Source: Comamonadaceae bacterium OH2545_COT-014
Lineage (GTDB): Bacteria > Pseudomonadota > Gammaproteobacteria > Burkholderiales > Burkholderiaceae_C
Length of the DNA stretch: 53,550 bases
Reading direction: 5' to 3'
NCBI GenBank assembly: GCA_003859965.1
Contig: RQYR01000021.1
Location: 1-53,550, forward strand
Of this stretch, positions 18,466 through 26,817 are shown in pieces. The translations under genes and the position numbers were made by a program. The notes beneath the pieces are model-generated. The model worked only from the letters and a program-made list of their open reading frames with translations. It made no database searches and was not told where the DNA came from. Each line of letters begins with the position of its first letter. Position 1 is the stretch's first letter.

Positions 18466-19308
18466 TCAGCGGCTCCTTTGGTTCATGAACACCAGCTTTT
18501 CGAACAGGGTCACGTCCTGCTCGTTTTTCAGCAGCGCGCCCACCAGCGGCGGCACGCTGACCTGGCCGTCGGCGCTTTGCAGGGCGTGCAGCGGCATGTC
18601 CTCGGCCACGAGCAGCTTGAGCCAGTCGATCAGCTCGCTGGTGGAGGGTTTTTTCTTCAGGCCGGGCAGATTGCGCACGTCGTAGAACACCTTCATCGCG
18701 GCGGCCAGCAGCTCCTTTTTCAGGCCGGGAAAGTGCACGTCCACGATCTGGCGCATGGTGTCGGGGTCGGGGAAGCTGATGTAGTGGAAAAAGCACCGGC
18801 GCAAGAAGGCGTCAGGCAGCTCTTTTTCGTTGTTGGAGGTAATGAACACCAGCGGCCGGTGCCGGGCGCGCACGGTTTCGCGCGTTTCGTAGCAGTGGAA
18901 CTCCATGCGGTCCAGCTCGCGCAGCAGATCGTTGGGAAATTCGATGTCGGCCTTGTCGATCTCGTCGATCAGCAGGGCCACCGGCTGCTCGGCCGCGAAG
19001 GCTTGCCAGAGCACGCCCTTGACGATGTAGTTCTGGATGTCCTTGACCCGGTCGTCGCCCAGCTGGCTGTCGCGCAGGCGGCTCACCGCATCGTATTCAT
19101 ACAGGCCTTGCTGCGCCTTGGTGGTGCTTTTGATGTGCCATTGCAGCAGCGGCAGGCCCAGCGCCTGCGCCACTTCCTCGGCCAGCATGGTCTTGCCGGT
19201 GCCCGGCTCGCCCTTGACGAGCAGCGGGCGCTTGAGCGTGATGGCGGCGTTGACGGCCAGCATCAGGTCTTGCGTGGCCACGTAGGTGTCGGAACCTTGG
19301 AATTTCAT
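18466..19308 (-). CDS. MoxR-family AAA+ ATPase
   Basis: 280 residues. Walker A GEPGTGKT at 33-40, Walker B ALLIDEID at 111-118 and sensor 1 FITSNNEKELPDAF are clear. MoxR ATPases act as chaperones in cofactor insertion and complex assembly, normally with a von Willebrand factor A (CoxE-like) protein encoded next door. No VWA gene is present in this window, so this is an orphan here. No membrane segments; cytoplasmic. Confidence 0.92.
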   Translation of the reverse strand: MKFQGSDTYVATQDLMLAVNAAITLKRPLLVKGEPGTGKTMLAEEVAQALGLPLLQWHIKSTTKAQQGLYEYDAVSRLRDSQLGDDRVKDIQNYIVKGVLWQAFAAEQPVALLIDEIDKADIEFPNDLLRELDRMEFHCYETRETVRARHRPLVFITSNNEKELPDAFLRRCFFHYISFPDPDTMRQIVDVHFPGLKKELLAAAMKVFYDVRNLPGLKKKPSTSELIDWLKLLVAEDMPLHALQSADGQVSVPPLVGALLKNEQDVTLFEKLVFMNQRSR

Positions 19309-19349
19309 GGTGAGCGAGCGGGGTGAAGGATGAGGCTTGTTGCCAAAAA

Positions 19350-19390
19350 ATGCGCTTCAGGCAGGTGGTTATAAGGTTGTTTGCTATTTA
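19350..19390 (+). repeat. Short intergenic palindromic element (TTTGCTAT type)
   Basis: ATGCGCTTCAGGCAGG, then TGGTTATAAGGTTG and TTTGCTATTTAAAT. Aligns closely with the copy at 29188-29240 (shared CTTCAGGC, GGTT, TAAG, GTTTGCTAT). Confidence 0.5.
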
Positions 19391-19400
19391 AATGAGAGCT

Positions 19401-19838
19401 TCAGGCGTCGCGCGTGGCGCGGCGCTGCACGGCGGCCACGTAGGCGTCGCCATCGGGCGGGCGGCCGCTGGCCTGGGCATCGGCCAGCATCTGGCCCAGG
19501 CAGCCCATGACCTCGTGGTGCGCCGCGTGCAGGCCGTCGCGCCGGCGCGCCAGCAGTTCCACGGCTTGGCGGATGCCGCGCGGCTGGTCGATGCTGCACT
19601 GCTCGCTGATGGACAGGTGCATGGCAATGTGCAGGAACGGGTTGGTTTGCCCGTCCACATCGGGATAGACGCGGGAGACGGCGCTTTCGGCGTCGGCAAA
19701 GTCAGCGTGGTATTCGGGGTGCTCGGCCATCCAGCCCGCTGCCAGTGTTTCAATGGCCTGCATGGGCTGGCCGGCCTGGTGCTTGGCCCAGGCATGGCAG
19801 AAGAAGCGGCGGACATCGGCGGGCGAGGGGGCGAACAT
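19401..19838 (-). CDS. DUF1841 family protein
   Basis: 145 residues: MFAPSPADVRRFFCHAWAKH, then AEHPEYHADFADAE, then NPFLHIAMHLSISEQ. These are the conserved blocks of DUF1841, a small cytoplasmic beta- and gammaproteobacterial family of unknown function. The His-rich HIAMHL motif could bind a metal, but that is inference. It is a separate unit between the MoxR and TRIC genes, same strand. Confidence 0.85.
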   Translation of the reverse strand: MFAPSPADVRRFFCHAWAKHQAGQPMQAIETLAAGWMAEHPEYHADFADAESAVSRVYPDVDGQTNPFLHIAMHLSISEQCSIDQPRGIRQAVELLARRRDGLHAAHHEVMGCLGQMLADAQASGRPPDGDAYVAAVQRRATRDA

Positions 19839-19995
19839 GGGGGGGCGGGCAGGTCAGGACGGGGCCGCAAACTTACCATGCCGGGCGCTGCGCGGCATGG
19901 GGGCGTCACGGGGCTGTTTGTGCGCTGGCAGGACGTTGGTAGGGTGGCTCGCGTATCAGGCATGCCACGCTGCGGCGGGCGCGTGCCAGGTTGCG

Positions 19996-20649
19996 TCAGG
20001 CGCGCCAGCTGGGCAGTTGCCAGTTGCGCCATACCGATACCAGGCGCAGCCCGGCCGTCAGGCTCACCGTCAGCGCCAGCGCCAGCCAGGCCGGCGCGCC
20101 CGCCAGGCCCAGGCCCACGTAGGCCCAGCCGCCGGCAAAGGCCCAGAACGCATAGGGGCGGTGGTCGTTGAAGGCGCGGGGGATGTCGTTGCACAGAATG
20201 TCGCGCAACACGCCGCCGAACACGCTGGTGATGACACCCATGATGACGGCCACCAGCGGCGGCAGTTGCAGGCCCAGCGCCAAGTCCACCCCCACGGCGG
20301 TGAACAGGCCCAGCCCCACGGCATCGGGCCAGAGCATGGCGCGCTCGGTGGGCTGAAAGTGGCGCTGGCGCATGAACAGCATGGCCACGATGCACAGCGC
20401 CAGCAGCGCCCACAGAAATTCGATGTGCTGCACCCAGAAGAACGGGCGGCGGTCCAGCAGCAAATCGCGCAGCGTGCCGCCGCCAAAAGCGGTGACAAAG
20501 GCAATGACGCACACGCCTACCGGGTCGAGCTGCTTGCGCGCCGCCTCGATCAGCCCCGACATGGCAAACGCCAGCGTGGCCGCTGCCTCCAGCGCCAGCC
20601 GCAGCCATTCACCCCAAACAGGCGGCAAGGCTGGCAGCAAGTGGTTCAT
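19996..20649 (-). CDS. Trimeric intracellular cation channel family protein (UPF0126/YicG type)
   Basis: 217 residues from MNHLLPALPPVWGEW; the longer frame starts in the promoter region. Seven hydrophobic helices arranged as two repeats, each with a glycine-rich break: FGGGTLRDLLL and FGGVLRDIL. This is the prokaryotic TRIC fold, a homotrimeric K+-permeable channel of the inner membrane. Its physiological role in bacteria is little known. It is divergent from the ParA-like gene, with a large inverted repeat between them. Confidence 0.88.
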   Translation of the reverse strand: MNHLLPALPPVWGEWLRLALEAAATLAFAMSGLIEAARKQLDPVGVCVIAFVTAFGGGTLRDLLLDRRPFFWVQHIEFLWALLALCIVAMLFMRQRHFQPTERAMLWPDAVGLGLFTAVGVDLALGLQLPPLVAVIMGVITSVFGGVLRDILCNDIPRAFNDHRPYAFWAFAGGWAYVGLGLAGAPAWLALALTVSLTAGLRLVSVWRNWQLPSWRA

Positions 20650-20690
20650 GGCGGTTCCTTCTTGATCCGGGGGCGGGGTGTACAGGGTGT

Positions 20691-20727
20691 GCGGGCGCGC
20701 ATTGTGCGGCAGGCACAATGCGCCCGC
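20691..20727. promoter_or_regulatory. Long inverted repeat between TRIC and parA-like genes
   Basis: Left arm GCGGGCGCGCATTGTG, 7 nt, right arm CACAATGCGCCCGC: 14 paired bases with a 2 nt bulge. It is placed in the divergent promoter region (41 bp from one start, 46 bp from the other), suiting an operator for both genes. No U tract follows. Confidence 0.45.
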
Positions 20728-20773
20728 CAGGCTAGGCGCCCATGCCCCGGCGGGTCACGAGGAGGAAAAAGTC

Positions 20774-21403
20774 ATGCCAGTCATCGTTGTTGCCAACCCC
20801 AAGGGCGGCGTGGGCAAGTCCACGCTGGCCACGCATGTGGCCGGCTACTGGGCCGCGCGGGGCCATGCCGTGATGCTGGGCGACGTGGACCGCCAGCAAT
20901 CTTCGCGCCTGTGGCTCAGCCTGCGCCCGCCGCAGGCGCGCCCCATTGCCGCGTGGGAAGTGTCGCGCGACTTCATCGTGCGCCCGCCCAAAGGCACCAC
21001 CCACGTGGTGCTGGACACCCCGGCCGGGCTGGATGGCTACCGCCTCAAAGACCTGATGCGCCTGGCCGACAAGGTGCTGGTGCCGCTGGCGCCCAGCATT
21101 TTCGACATCTACGCCACGCGTGAATTTTTGGGCCAGTTGAACGCCTTGCGCGGCGCGGCCAAGGCCGAAGTGGGCATCGTGGGCATGCGCGTGGACGAGC
21201 GCACCATCGCCGCCAGCCAATGGCGCCAGTTCGCCGACAGCCTGGGCCTGCCCGTCCTGGCCGCGCTGCGCCCCACGCAGAACTACGTGTATCTGGCCGC
21301 GCGCGGCTTGACCCTGTTCGACCTGACCCCCGGCCGCGTTGCGCGTGACCTGGCCCAGTGGGAAGGCATTTGCCAATGGCTGGACGCGCGGCCTGGCGCC
21401 TGA
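20774..21403 (+). CDS. ParA/MinD-type ATPase (orphan)
   Basis: 209 residues; GGAGG lies 8 nt before ATG 20774. Deviant Walker A KGGVGKST at 10-17, DVDRQQSS (Walker A-prime region), and VVLDTPAGL as Walker B. These are the marks of ParA ATPases that position DNA or protein cargo. No ParB gene or parS-like cluster is visible, and the gene stands alone, so it is more likely a positioning ATPase of unknown cargo than a chromosome segregation ParA. Confidence 0.85.
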   Translation: MPVIVVANPKGGVGKSTLATHVAGYWAARGHAVMLGDVDRQQSSRLWLSLRPPQARPIAAWEVSRDFIVRPPKGTTHVVLDTPAGLDGYRLKDLMRLADKVLVPLAPSIFDIYATREFLGQLNALRGAAKAEVGIVGMRVDERTIAASQWRQFADSLGLPVLAALRPTQNYVYLAARGLTLFDLTPGRVARDLAQWEGICQWLDARPGA

Positions 21404-21565
21404 AAGGCGCGGGGCTGGCCTGCTTTGCCTGTTTGTGACGGCGGATACGCTCGTCGTGCCGCCCTGGCACGCGCCGCCCCTGGCCTGCCAAGTGGTGAGC
21501 CGTGCCGGGCTTTCCCGTTGGGCCAATGCGGGGCAGCGGATTGCAGATTGATTCGGAAGCGGCAA

Positions 21566-21592
21566 GAAAAAAGCCGCCCAAAGGCGGCTTGT
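21566..21592 (-). terminator. Terminator downstream of tRNA-Thr
   Basis: On the minus strand AAGCCGCC, 3 nt, GGGCGGCTT then TTTTTT: a typical intrinsic terminator about 40 nt after the tRNA 3-prime end. Confidence 0.85.
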
Positions 21593-21632
21593 TGAAAGGA
21601 AAGCTCCGCTTTTCTTGAAGCGTTTTTTTAAC

Positions 21633-21708
21633 TGGTGCCGACTGCCGGGATCGAACTGGCGACCTACGCGTTACGAGTGCGTTGCTCTACCAACTGAGCT
21701 AAGTCGGC
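21633..21708 (-). tRNA. tRNA-Thr (anticodon CGT)
   Basis: 76 nt with encoded CCA. Acceptor GCCGACT pairs with AGTCGGC; D arm GCTCAGTTGGTAGAGC; anticodon loop CTCGTAA gives anticodon CGT, reading ACG; T loop TTCGATC. By eye the anticodon stem (ACGCA with CGCGT) and T stem (GCCAG with CCGGC) each hold one A-C mismatch. The gene is otherwise canonical. Confidence 0.95.
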
Positions 21709-21790
21709 GTAAGCGGCGCATTATATATGCAGTCACGGCATAGGTGTGTGCCAAGGGAAAGCGGGTTGGCGCGGTGCGACAATCCAAGAC

Positions 21791-22858
21791 ATGCTTGCTG
21801 CGCTGAGTTTGGACGATTTTTTGCTGCGTTTGCCCAAGGTGGAACTGCATTGCCATTTGCTGGGTTCGGTGCGCCGTGAAACCTTTGCGGACTTGGTGCG
21901 GCGTACCGGCGCGCCGATCAGTGAAGAGGAAATCACGGCTTTTTACACACGCGGCGAAAAGCCCGTCGGCGTGCTGCGCGTGTTGCGCGCGCTGGATGCA
22001 TGGCTGCTGCGCACGGCGGATGACTTTCATCGGCTGTGCTACGAATACCTTGAAGATGCGGCGCGGCACCAGGTGCGCTATGCCGAATTCTTCTGGAACC
22101 CCACGGGTACGGCCCAAGAAGGCGGTTTGCCTTATGCGCAGGCATTGCAGGGCATTCGGCGCGCCATCGCGGATGCCGAGCATGACCACGGCATTGTGGG
22201 CCGGCTGGTGCCGGCCATTGACCGCGAGGCCACGCCAGAAGCGGCGCTGGAGATGGTGCGCTGGGTGACGCAGGCGCGTTGCGATGAGGTGATCGGCATT
22301 GGTATCGACTACCGTGAAACCGATCGCCCGCCCGAGCTTTTCGTGCATGCGTACCAGGCTGCGCGCCGGGCCGGGCTGAAAACCACGGCGCATGCCGGGG
22401 AGTTCGGCACCTCCTGGAAGAACGTGCGCACGGCGGTCGAGCTGCTGAAGGTTGACCGCATCGACCACGGCTACACGGTGATTGATGCGCCCGATTTCGC
22501 CAGAAGCTGCGCGGAGCGCGGCATTGTCTTCACCGTCGTGCCCACGAACTCCTATTACTTGCGCGTGCTGCCGCCTGAGCGTTGGGCGCTGGATCACCCC
22601 ATCCGCCAAATGCCTGGCCTGGGTTTGCGCGTGCACCCCAACACGGATGACCCGACGCTGCACCACGTCACGCCCACCCAGGCGTGGCGCATGATGGTGC
22701 AGGACTTTGGCTTCGGGCTGGACGATTTGCGCCAGTTCATGCTCAACGGCGTGGAAGGCGCCTGGGTGGACGAGGCCACCCGGCGCGACTGGCGCACGCG
22801 CTTCGCCGCGGAATTTGATGGGTTGCGCGCGCAACTGGCGGCCAAAGCCTTGGCGTGA
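21791..22858 (+). CDS. add: Adenosine deaminase family protein
   Basis: 355 residues from ATG 21791; upstream in-frame codons cover the tRNA leader. Zinc and catalytic residues are in place: H20 and H22 (HCH), H201 and E204 (HAGE), H226 (DHGY), and D286-D287 (NTDD). It hydrolyses adenosine (or adenine, in the fungal-type subgroup) to inosine (or hypoxanthine) and ammonia in purine salvage; the exact substrate cannot be fixed by eye. Cytoplasmic. The next gene is only 49 bp downstream in the same direction. Confidence 0.9.
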   Translation: MLAALSLDDFLLRLPKVELHCHLLGSVRRETFADLVRRTGAPISEEEITAFYTRGEKPVGVLRVLRALDAWLLRTADDFHRLCYEYLEDAARHQVRYAEFFWNPTGTAQEGGLPYAQALQGIRRAIADAEHDHGIVGRLVPAIDREATPEAALEMVRWVTQARCDEVIGIGIDYRETDRPPELFVHAYQAARRAGLKTTAHAGEFGTSWKNVRTAVELLKVDRIDHGYTVIDAPDFARSCAERGIVFTVVPTNSYYLRVLPPERWALDHPIRQMPGLGLRVHPNTDDPTLHHVTPTQAWRMMVQDFGFGLDDLRQFMLNGVEGAWVDEATRRDWRTRFAAEFDGLRAQLAAKALA

Positions 22859-22907
22859 CCGCGTTCCTGCCCCCTTTTCAGCTTTTTGTTTGTTTCACGG
22901 AGGAGAA

Positions 22908-23900
22908 ATGAAAAACCGTTTCCGGCTTATGGGCGCCCTGCTTGTTGGCGCGGCTGTGCTGGCCCCTTTGCATGTGCGCGCGCAGCCCGCCTGGCCCGGC
23001 GCCAAGCCCATCACGATGGTGGTGCCTTTCACGGCGGGCGGCAGCCTGGACGCGACTGCGCGCTTGCTGGCCGAGGAAATGAGCAAGCAGCTCAAGCAGT
23101 CGGTCGTGGTGGAAAACGTGGCTGGCGCCGGCGGCACCATCGGCGTTGGGCGGGTGGCCAAGGCCGCGCCCGATGGCTACACGCTGGTGATGGGGGCCGA
23201 CAGCCCGGTGGCCATTGCCAAGTACGTCAACCCCGCTGGCGTGTCTTATGACCCGGCCAAAGACCTGACGCCCGTCGCTCTGGTCAACACCGCCCCCATG
23301 GTGCTGGTGGCGCGCCCGGACTTGCCCGTGAGCAACCTGGCCGAACTGCAGGCGCTGGGGCGGCAAGAGGGCTCCCGCCTCAGCTACGCCACGTCGGGCG
23401 TTGGCACCGTGCTGCACCTGGGCATGGAGATGATCAAGCAGGCAGGCAAGCTGGAGGCCTTGCACGTGCCTTACCGAGGCGGCGCGCAGATTGCCACCGA
23501 CACGATCAGCGGCCAGGTCGATCTGGCCATGCTCGTCAGCGCCAGCGCGGCGCCGCATGTGAAAAGCGGCAAGCTGAAAGGCATTGCCGTCACGGGCGGC
23601 GGCCGCCTGCCGCTTTTGCCGGACCTGCCTGCCGTGGCGGAAACGCCAGGTTTTGAGGGCTATGACGTGGTGACCTGGGCGGGCCTGTTTGCACCCGCGC
23701 ATACGCCCAAGGCGCTGGTCGATCGCATCAACCAGGCCGTGAACGCCGTGCTGGCGCAGCCGGACGTGCGGGCCAAGCTGCAAAGCCAGGGCGCCACGCC
23801 GGGCCAGGGCGATGCCGCAGCGTTCGCGCGCTTTGTGGCCAGCGAACAGCAACGCTATGCGCAAGTGGTGCAGCGCGTGGGCATCCGTTTGGCCAATTAA
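22908..23900 (+). CDS. Bug/TctC-family periplasmic solute-binding protein
   Basis: 330 residues; GGAGGAG lies just before ATG 22908. Signal peptide about 1-24 (MKNRFRLMGALLVG to VRAQ). Family blocks: PITMVVPFTAGGSLDATARLLA, VVVENVAGAGGTIGVGRVAK, PDGYTLVMG, HVPYRGGAQIATDTISGQVDLAM, and LPAVAETPGFEGYDVVTWAGLF. It is a soluble receptor for a small carboxylate or similar ligand. It lies 49 bp downstream of the adenosine deaminase gene and is possibly co-transcribed, which might hint at a purine-related ligand, but that is speculation. Confidence 0.92.
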   Translation: MKNRFRLMGALLVGAAVLAPLHVRAQPAWPGAKPITMVVPFTAGGSLDATARLLAEEMSKQLKQSVVVENVAGAGGTIGVGRVAKAAPDGYTLVMGADSPVAIAKYVNPAGVSYDPAKDLTPVALVNTAPMVLVARPDLPVSNLAELQALGRQEGSRLSYATSGVGTVLHLGMEMIKQAGKLEALHVPYRGGAQIATDTISGQVDLAMLVSASAAPHVKSGKLKGIAVTGGGRLPLLPDLPAVAETPGFEGYDVVTWAGLFAPAHTPKALVDRINQAVNAVLAQPDVRAKLQSQGATPGQGDAAAFARFVASEQQRYAQVVQRVGIRLAN

Positions 23901-24053
23901 CGCCTACACGCGATCTCTAGGTGCGGCGCAGCCCACGCCTTGCGCTTGCATGCCAGACGTTTGCTGTAGCTATGGCGGCCCATGCCACGGCCATCGCCGG
24001 CAGCGCCATACAGGCAAGCCCGTAACTGCCACCGGCGCGGGCCGCAGGGGGTG

Positions 24054-24092
24054 GTTCAGCCCTTTTGTTCAGCCCTTTTGTTCAGCCCTTCT
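24054..24092. repeat. Three tandem 13 bp units
   Basis: GTTCAGCCCTTTT repeated three times (24054-24066, 24067-24079, 24080-24092; the last ends TCT). The third unit contains the stop codon of the sulfurtransferase gene. Confidence 0.8.
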
Positions 24093-24951
24093 GTACCGGC
24101 AGGCCAGGGGTGCGGCTCCACTCGCTCCAGCTGCCGGCGTACAGGGCGCCGGGGCCGAATCCGGCCAGCTCCATCGCCAGCACATTGGGAATGGCGCTGA
24201 CGCCGCTGCCGCAGTGGTGCACAGCACTGGCCGGGTCGCGCCCTGCCAGCAGCGCGTTGAATTCGGCTTGCAATTGGTGGGCGGGTTTGAAGCGGCCGTC
24301 CGCCGTGAAGTTGTCGGTGAACGGACGATTGAGCGCCCCGGGGATATGGCCCGCCACGGGGTCCAGCGGCTCGGTGTCGCCCCGATAGCGGGGGGCGCCG
24401 CGCGCGTCAATCAGCGTTTGCGCCGGACTCTCCAGTTGGGCGATGACCTCGCTTTGCAGAACCAGGCGGCGCAGCGGCTGGCCCAGTGTGAAGGTGGTGG
24501 GCGGGTGCGGCCGGGCGGGGCCGCTTTCAGTAGCGCCGCCAGCGGCCTGCCAGGCGGCCAGGCCGCCGTCGAGTACGGCCACGGCGTCATGGCCGGCCCA
24601 TTTCAGCATCCACCACAGGCGGCCGCAGTAATTGCAGCCATTGCGGTCGTACACCACCGCCTGCATGCCATTGCCAAAGCCCGTGCGGCCCAGCCAGGCT
24701 GCGAAGTGCTCGCGCGTGGGCAGCGGATGGCGGCCGCCGTTGACGGCTTCAGCAGGCACGTGGGCGCTGAGGTCACGGTCCAGGTGCGCCTGCTGGCTGC
24801 CGGTGATGTGGCAGGCGGTGAACAGGGCATCGGCCTGCGCGGGCTGGGTCAGGTCGAACGAGCAGTCAAACACCATCAGCGGCGCGCCGCTGGCCTGCAA
24901 GGCCTGCAACTGGGCAGGGCTGATGAGGGTGGTGTACGGGGCGGTAGGCAT
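24082..24951 (-). CDS. sseA: 3-mercaptopyruvate/thiosulfate sulfurtransferase (SseA-type rhodanese)
   Basis: 289 residues, two rhodanese domains. The active loop CGSGVSA (C247) matches the CGSGVTA loop of SseA-type mercaptopyruvate sulfurtransferases rather than the CRKGV loop of thiosulfate enzymes. The inactive N-terminal domain has VVYDRNGCNYCGRLWWMLKWAGH and VLDGGLAAW. It transfers sulfane sulfur from 3-mercaptopyruvate to thiol acceptors or cyanide. No signal peptide; cytoplasmic. Its stop codon falls inside a 13 bp tandem repeat. Confidence 0.9.
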   Translation of the reverse strand: MPTAPYTTLISPAQLQALQASGAPLMVFDCSFDLTQPAQADALFTACHITGSQQAHLDRDLSAHVPAEAVNGGRHPLPTREHFAAWLGRTGFGNGMQAVVYDRNGCNYCGRLWWMLKWAGHDAVAVLDGGLAAWQAAGGATESGPARPHPPTTFTLGQPLRRLVLQSEVIAQLESPAQTLIDARGAPRYRGDTEPLDPVAGHIPGALNRPFTDNFTADGRFKPAHQLQAEFNALLAGRDPASAVHHCGSGVSAIPNVLAMELAGFGPGALYAGSWSEWSRTPGLPVQKG

Positions 24952-24989
24952 GATGACTCCTCAAGGGCTGGGGGCAGGTGGAACACGGG

Positions 24990-25010
24990 ATGTTTGCTAT
25001 GGTTTTGATT
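24990..25010 (+). repeat. Short intergenic element fragment (TTTGCTAT type)
   Basis: TGTTTGCTATGGTTTTGATT, matching the 3-prime half of the copy at 29188-29240. The palindromic 5-prime half is absent here. Confidence 0.4.
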
Positions 25011-25017
25011 GTTCCAT

Positions 25018-25055
25018 GAAAAAGCCCCTGGCAGGCCGGAGCGCGCCAGGGGCTT
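25018..25055 (-). terminator. Terminator of ahpF
   Basis: AAGCCCCTGGC (25022-25032) pairs with GCCAGGGGCTT (25045-25055); on the minus strand it is followed by TTTTTC. A perfect 11 bp stem just after the ahpF stop. Confidence 0.9.
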
Positions 25056-25079
25056 GGGCGGTGGATGAAGCGGCTGGCT

Positions 25080-26657
25080 TCAGGCCGCCGGGGCCGGGGT
25101 GCGGATCAGGTAGTCGAAGGCTGAAAGCGCAGCGGTGGCGCCGGCGCCGGCGGCGATGACGATCTGCTTGTAGGGCACGGTGGTGCAGTCGCCGGCGGCG
25201 AACACGCCGGGCACGTTGGTGGCGCCCTTGGCGTCGATCACGATTTCGCCGAACTTGCTGCGCTCCACCACGTCGCCCAGCCATTCGGTGTTGGGCACCA
25301 GGCCGATTTGCACGAACACGCCTTCCAGCGGAATCTGCGTGACTTCGCCGCTGTCGCGCGACTTGAATTCCAGCGCGCTGACCTTGCCGCCCTGGCCGTG
25401 GATTTCAGTGGTCTGGCGGTGGGTGTGCACGGTGACGTTGGGCAGGCTGTGCAGCTTTTTCACCAGCACGGCGTCGGCTTTCAGCTCGGGCATGAACTCG
25501 ACCACGTGCACATGCTTGACCACGCCAGCGAGGTCAATGGCCGCTTCCACGCCGGAGTTGCCGCCGCCGATCACGGCCACGTCCTTGCCCTTGAACAGGG
25601 GGCCGTCGCAGTGCGGGCAGTAGGCCACGCCTTTGGTTTTGTATTCCTGCTCGCCGGGCACGTTCACATTGCGCCAGCGCGCGCCGGTGGCCAGGATCAG
25701 GGTGCGGCTTTGCAGTTGGCCGCCGTTGTCGAGCTTGACGGTGATCAGGCCGCCGGGCTGGGCGGCGGGCACGATTTCAGCCACGCGCTGGGTGTTCATG
25801 ATGTCCACGTCGTAGGCGCGCACGTGCTGTTCCAGCGCGGCGGCGTACTTGGGGCCATCGGTTTCGGGCACGCCGGGGTAGTTGGCGATCTCCAGCGTGT
25901 CGTTGACCTGGCCGCCAAAGCGCTCGCTGACCACGCCGGTGCGGATGCCCTTGCGCGCGGCGTACACGGCCGCAGCGGCGCCGGCGGGGCCGCCGCCGAT
26001 GACGAGCACCTCGAACGGCGCCTTGGCGCTGAGCTTTTCGGCATCGCGCGCGGCGGCGCCGGTGTCCACCTTGGCCAGGATTTCTTCCAGCAGCATGCGG
26101 CCGGAGCCGAACATCTCGCCGTTCAGGTACACGGCGGGCACGCCCATGATTTCGCGCGCCTCCACTTCCTGCTGGTACAGGCCGCCGTCGATGACGGTGG
26201 TGCGGATGCGCGGGTTGCGGATGGCCATGAGGCTGAGCGCTTGCACCACGTCGGGGCAGTTGTGGCAGGACAGGCTCATGTAGACCTCGAAGTCGAGGTC
26301 TTGCGCGGGCGCCAGCGCCTGGATCTGCGCCAGCGTATCGGCTTCGACCTTGGGCGGATGGCCGCCCGCCCACAGCAGGGCGAGGATGAGGCTGGTGAAT
26401 TCATGGCCCAGCGGAATGGCGGCAAAGCGCAGGCGCGCCGGCTCGCCCGCGCGGCCCAGGGTGAAGCTGGGGCGGCGCGCGTCCTGCCCGTCGGTGCGCA
26501 GGCTGATCTTGTCGCTGCGCAGGCTGGCGATGAGTTCCAGCAGCTCGCGCATTTCGCGCGATTTGTCGCTTTCGTCCAGGCTGGCCACCATCTCGAACGG
26601 CTCTTTCACCCGCTCCAGATAGGCGGCCAGTTGTTGCTTGATATCGTCGTCCAGCAT
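25080..26657 (-). CDS. ahpF: Alkyl hydroperoxide reductase subunit F
   Basis: 525 residues from [10 protein letters not shown], with AGGAG 8 nt upstream; a longer in-frame start is less likely. N-terminal tandem thioredoxin-like domain with C131-H-N-C134, FAD-binding [10 protein letters not shown] near 221, C347-P-H-C350 in the thioredoxin-reductase-like part, and NADH-binding [10 protein letters not shown] near 364. AhpF passes electrons from NADH via both disulfide pairs to AhpC. It lies downstream of ahpC on the same strand, separated by a terminator-like hairpin and a short palindromic element. Confidence 0.97.
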   Translation of the reverse strand: MLDDDIKQQLAAYLERVKEPFEMVASLDESDKSREMRELLELIASLRSDKISLRTDGQDARRPSFTLGRAGEPARLRFAAIPLGHEFTSLILALLWAGGHPPKVEADTLAQIQALAPAQDLDFEVYMSLSCHNCPDVVQALSLMAIRNPRIRTTVIDGGLYQQEVEAREIMGVPAVYLNGEMFGSGRMLLEEILAKVDTGAAARDAEKLSAKAPFEVLVIGGGPAGAAAAVYAARKGIRTGVVSERFGGQVNDTLEIANYPGVPETDGPKYAAALEQHVRAYDVDIMNTQRVAEIVPAAQPGGLITVKLDNGGQLQSRTLILATGARWRNVNVPGEQEYKTKGVAYCPHCDGPLFKGKDVAVIGGGNSGVEAAIDLAGVVKHVHVVEFMPELKADAVLVKKLHSLPNVTVHTHRQTTEIHGQGGKVSALEFKSRDSGEVTQIPLEGVFVQIGLVPNTEWLGDVVERSKFGEIVIDAKGATNVPGVFAAGDCTTVPYKQIVIAAGAGATAALSAFDYLIRTPAPAA

Positions 26658-26670
26658 GGTGGATGCTCCT

Positions 26671-26708
26671 GTTTCGATAGCTTTCAAGGCATATTGGGTA
26701 TGCCTTGG
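26671..26708 (-). repeat. Short intergenic palindromic element (AGGCATA type)
   Basis: On the minus strand AGGCATA, 5 nt, TATGCCTT then GAAAGCTATCGAAAC, ending a few bases before the ahpF ribosome site. Related to elements at 18393 and 41222. Confidence 0.5.
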
Positions 26709-26724
26709 TGCTGTATTTGGTCAA

Positions 26725-26771
26725 TAAAAAACCGGACGGCAGGGCGTCTAGCGCGCCCTGTCGCCGTCCGG
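26725..26771 (-). terminator. Terminator or attenuator between ahpC and ahpF
   Basis: On the minus strand CCGGACGGCGACAGGGCG pairs with CGCCCTGCCGTCCGG (one bulged base), then TTTTTT. A strong intrinsic terminator about 45 nt after the ahpC stop, which would make most ahpC transcripts monocistronic. Confidence 0.88.
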
Positions 26772-26817
26772 CGGGCTGGTCGTGGGAGACAAAGGCGGGG
26801 CAGGCCCCGCCGGGCGA

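Noticed and set aside
19388-20608. Minus-strand 406-codon frame
   Set aside because: It lies over the TRIC and DUF1841 genes in another frame and is a high-GC shadow with no family features.
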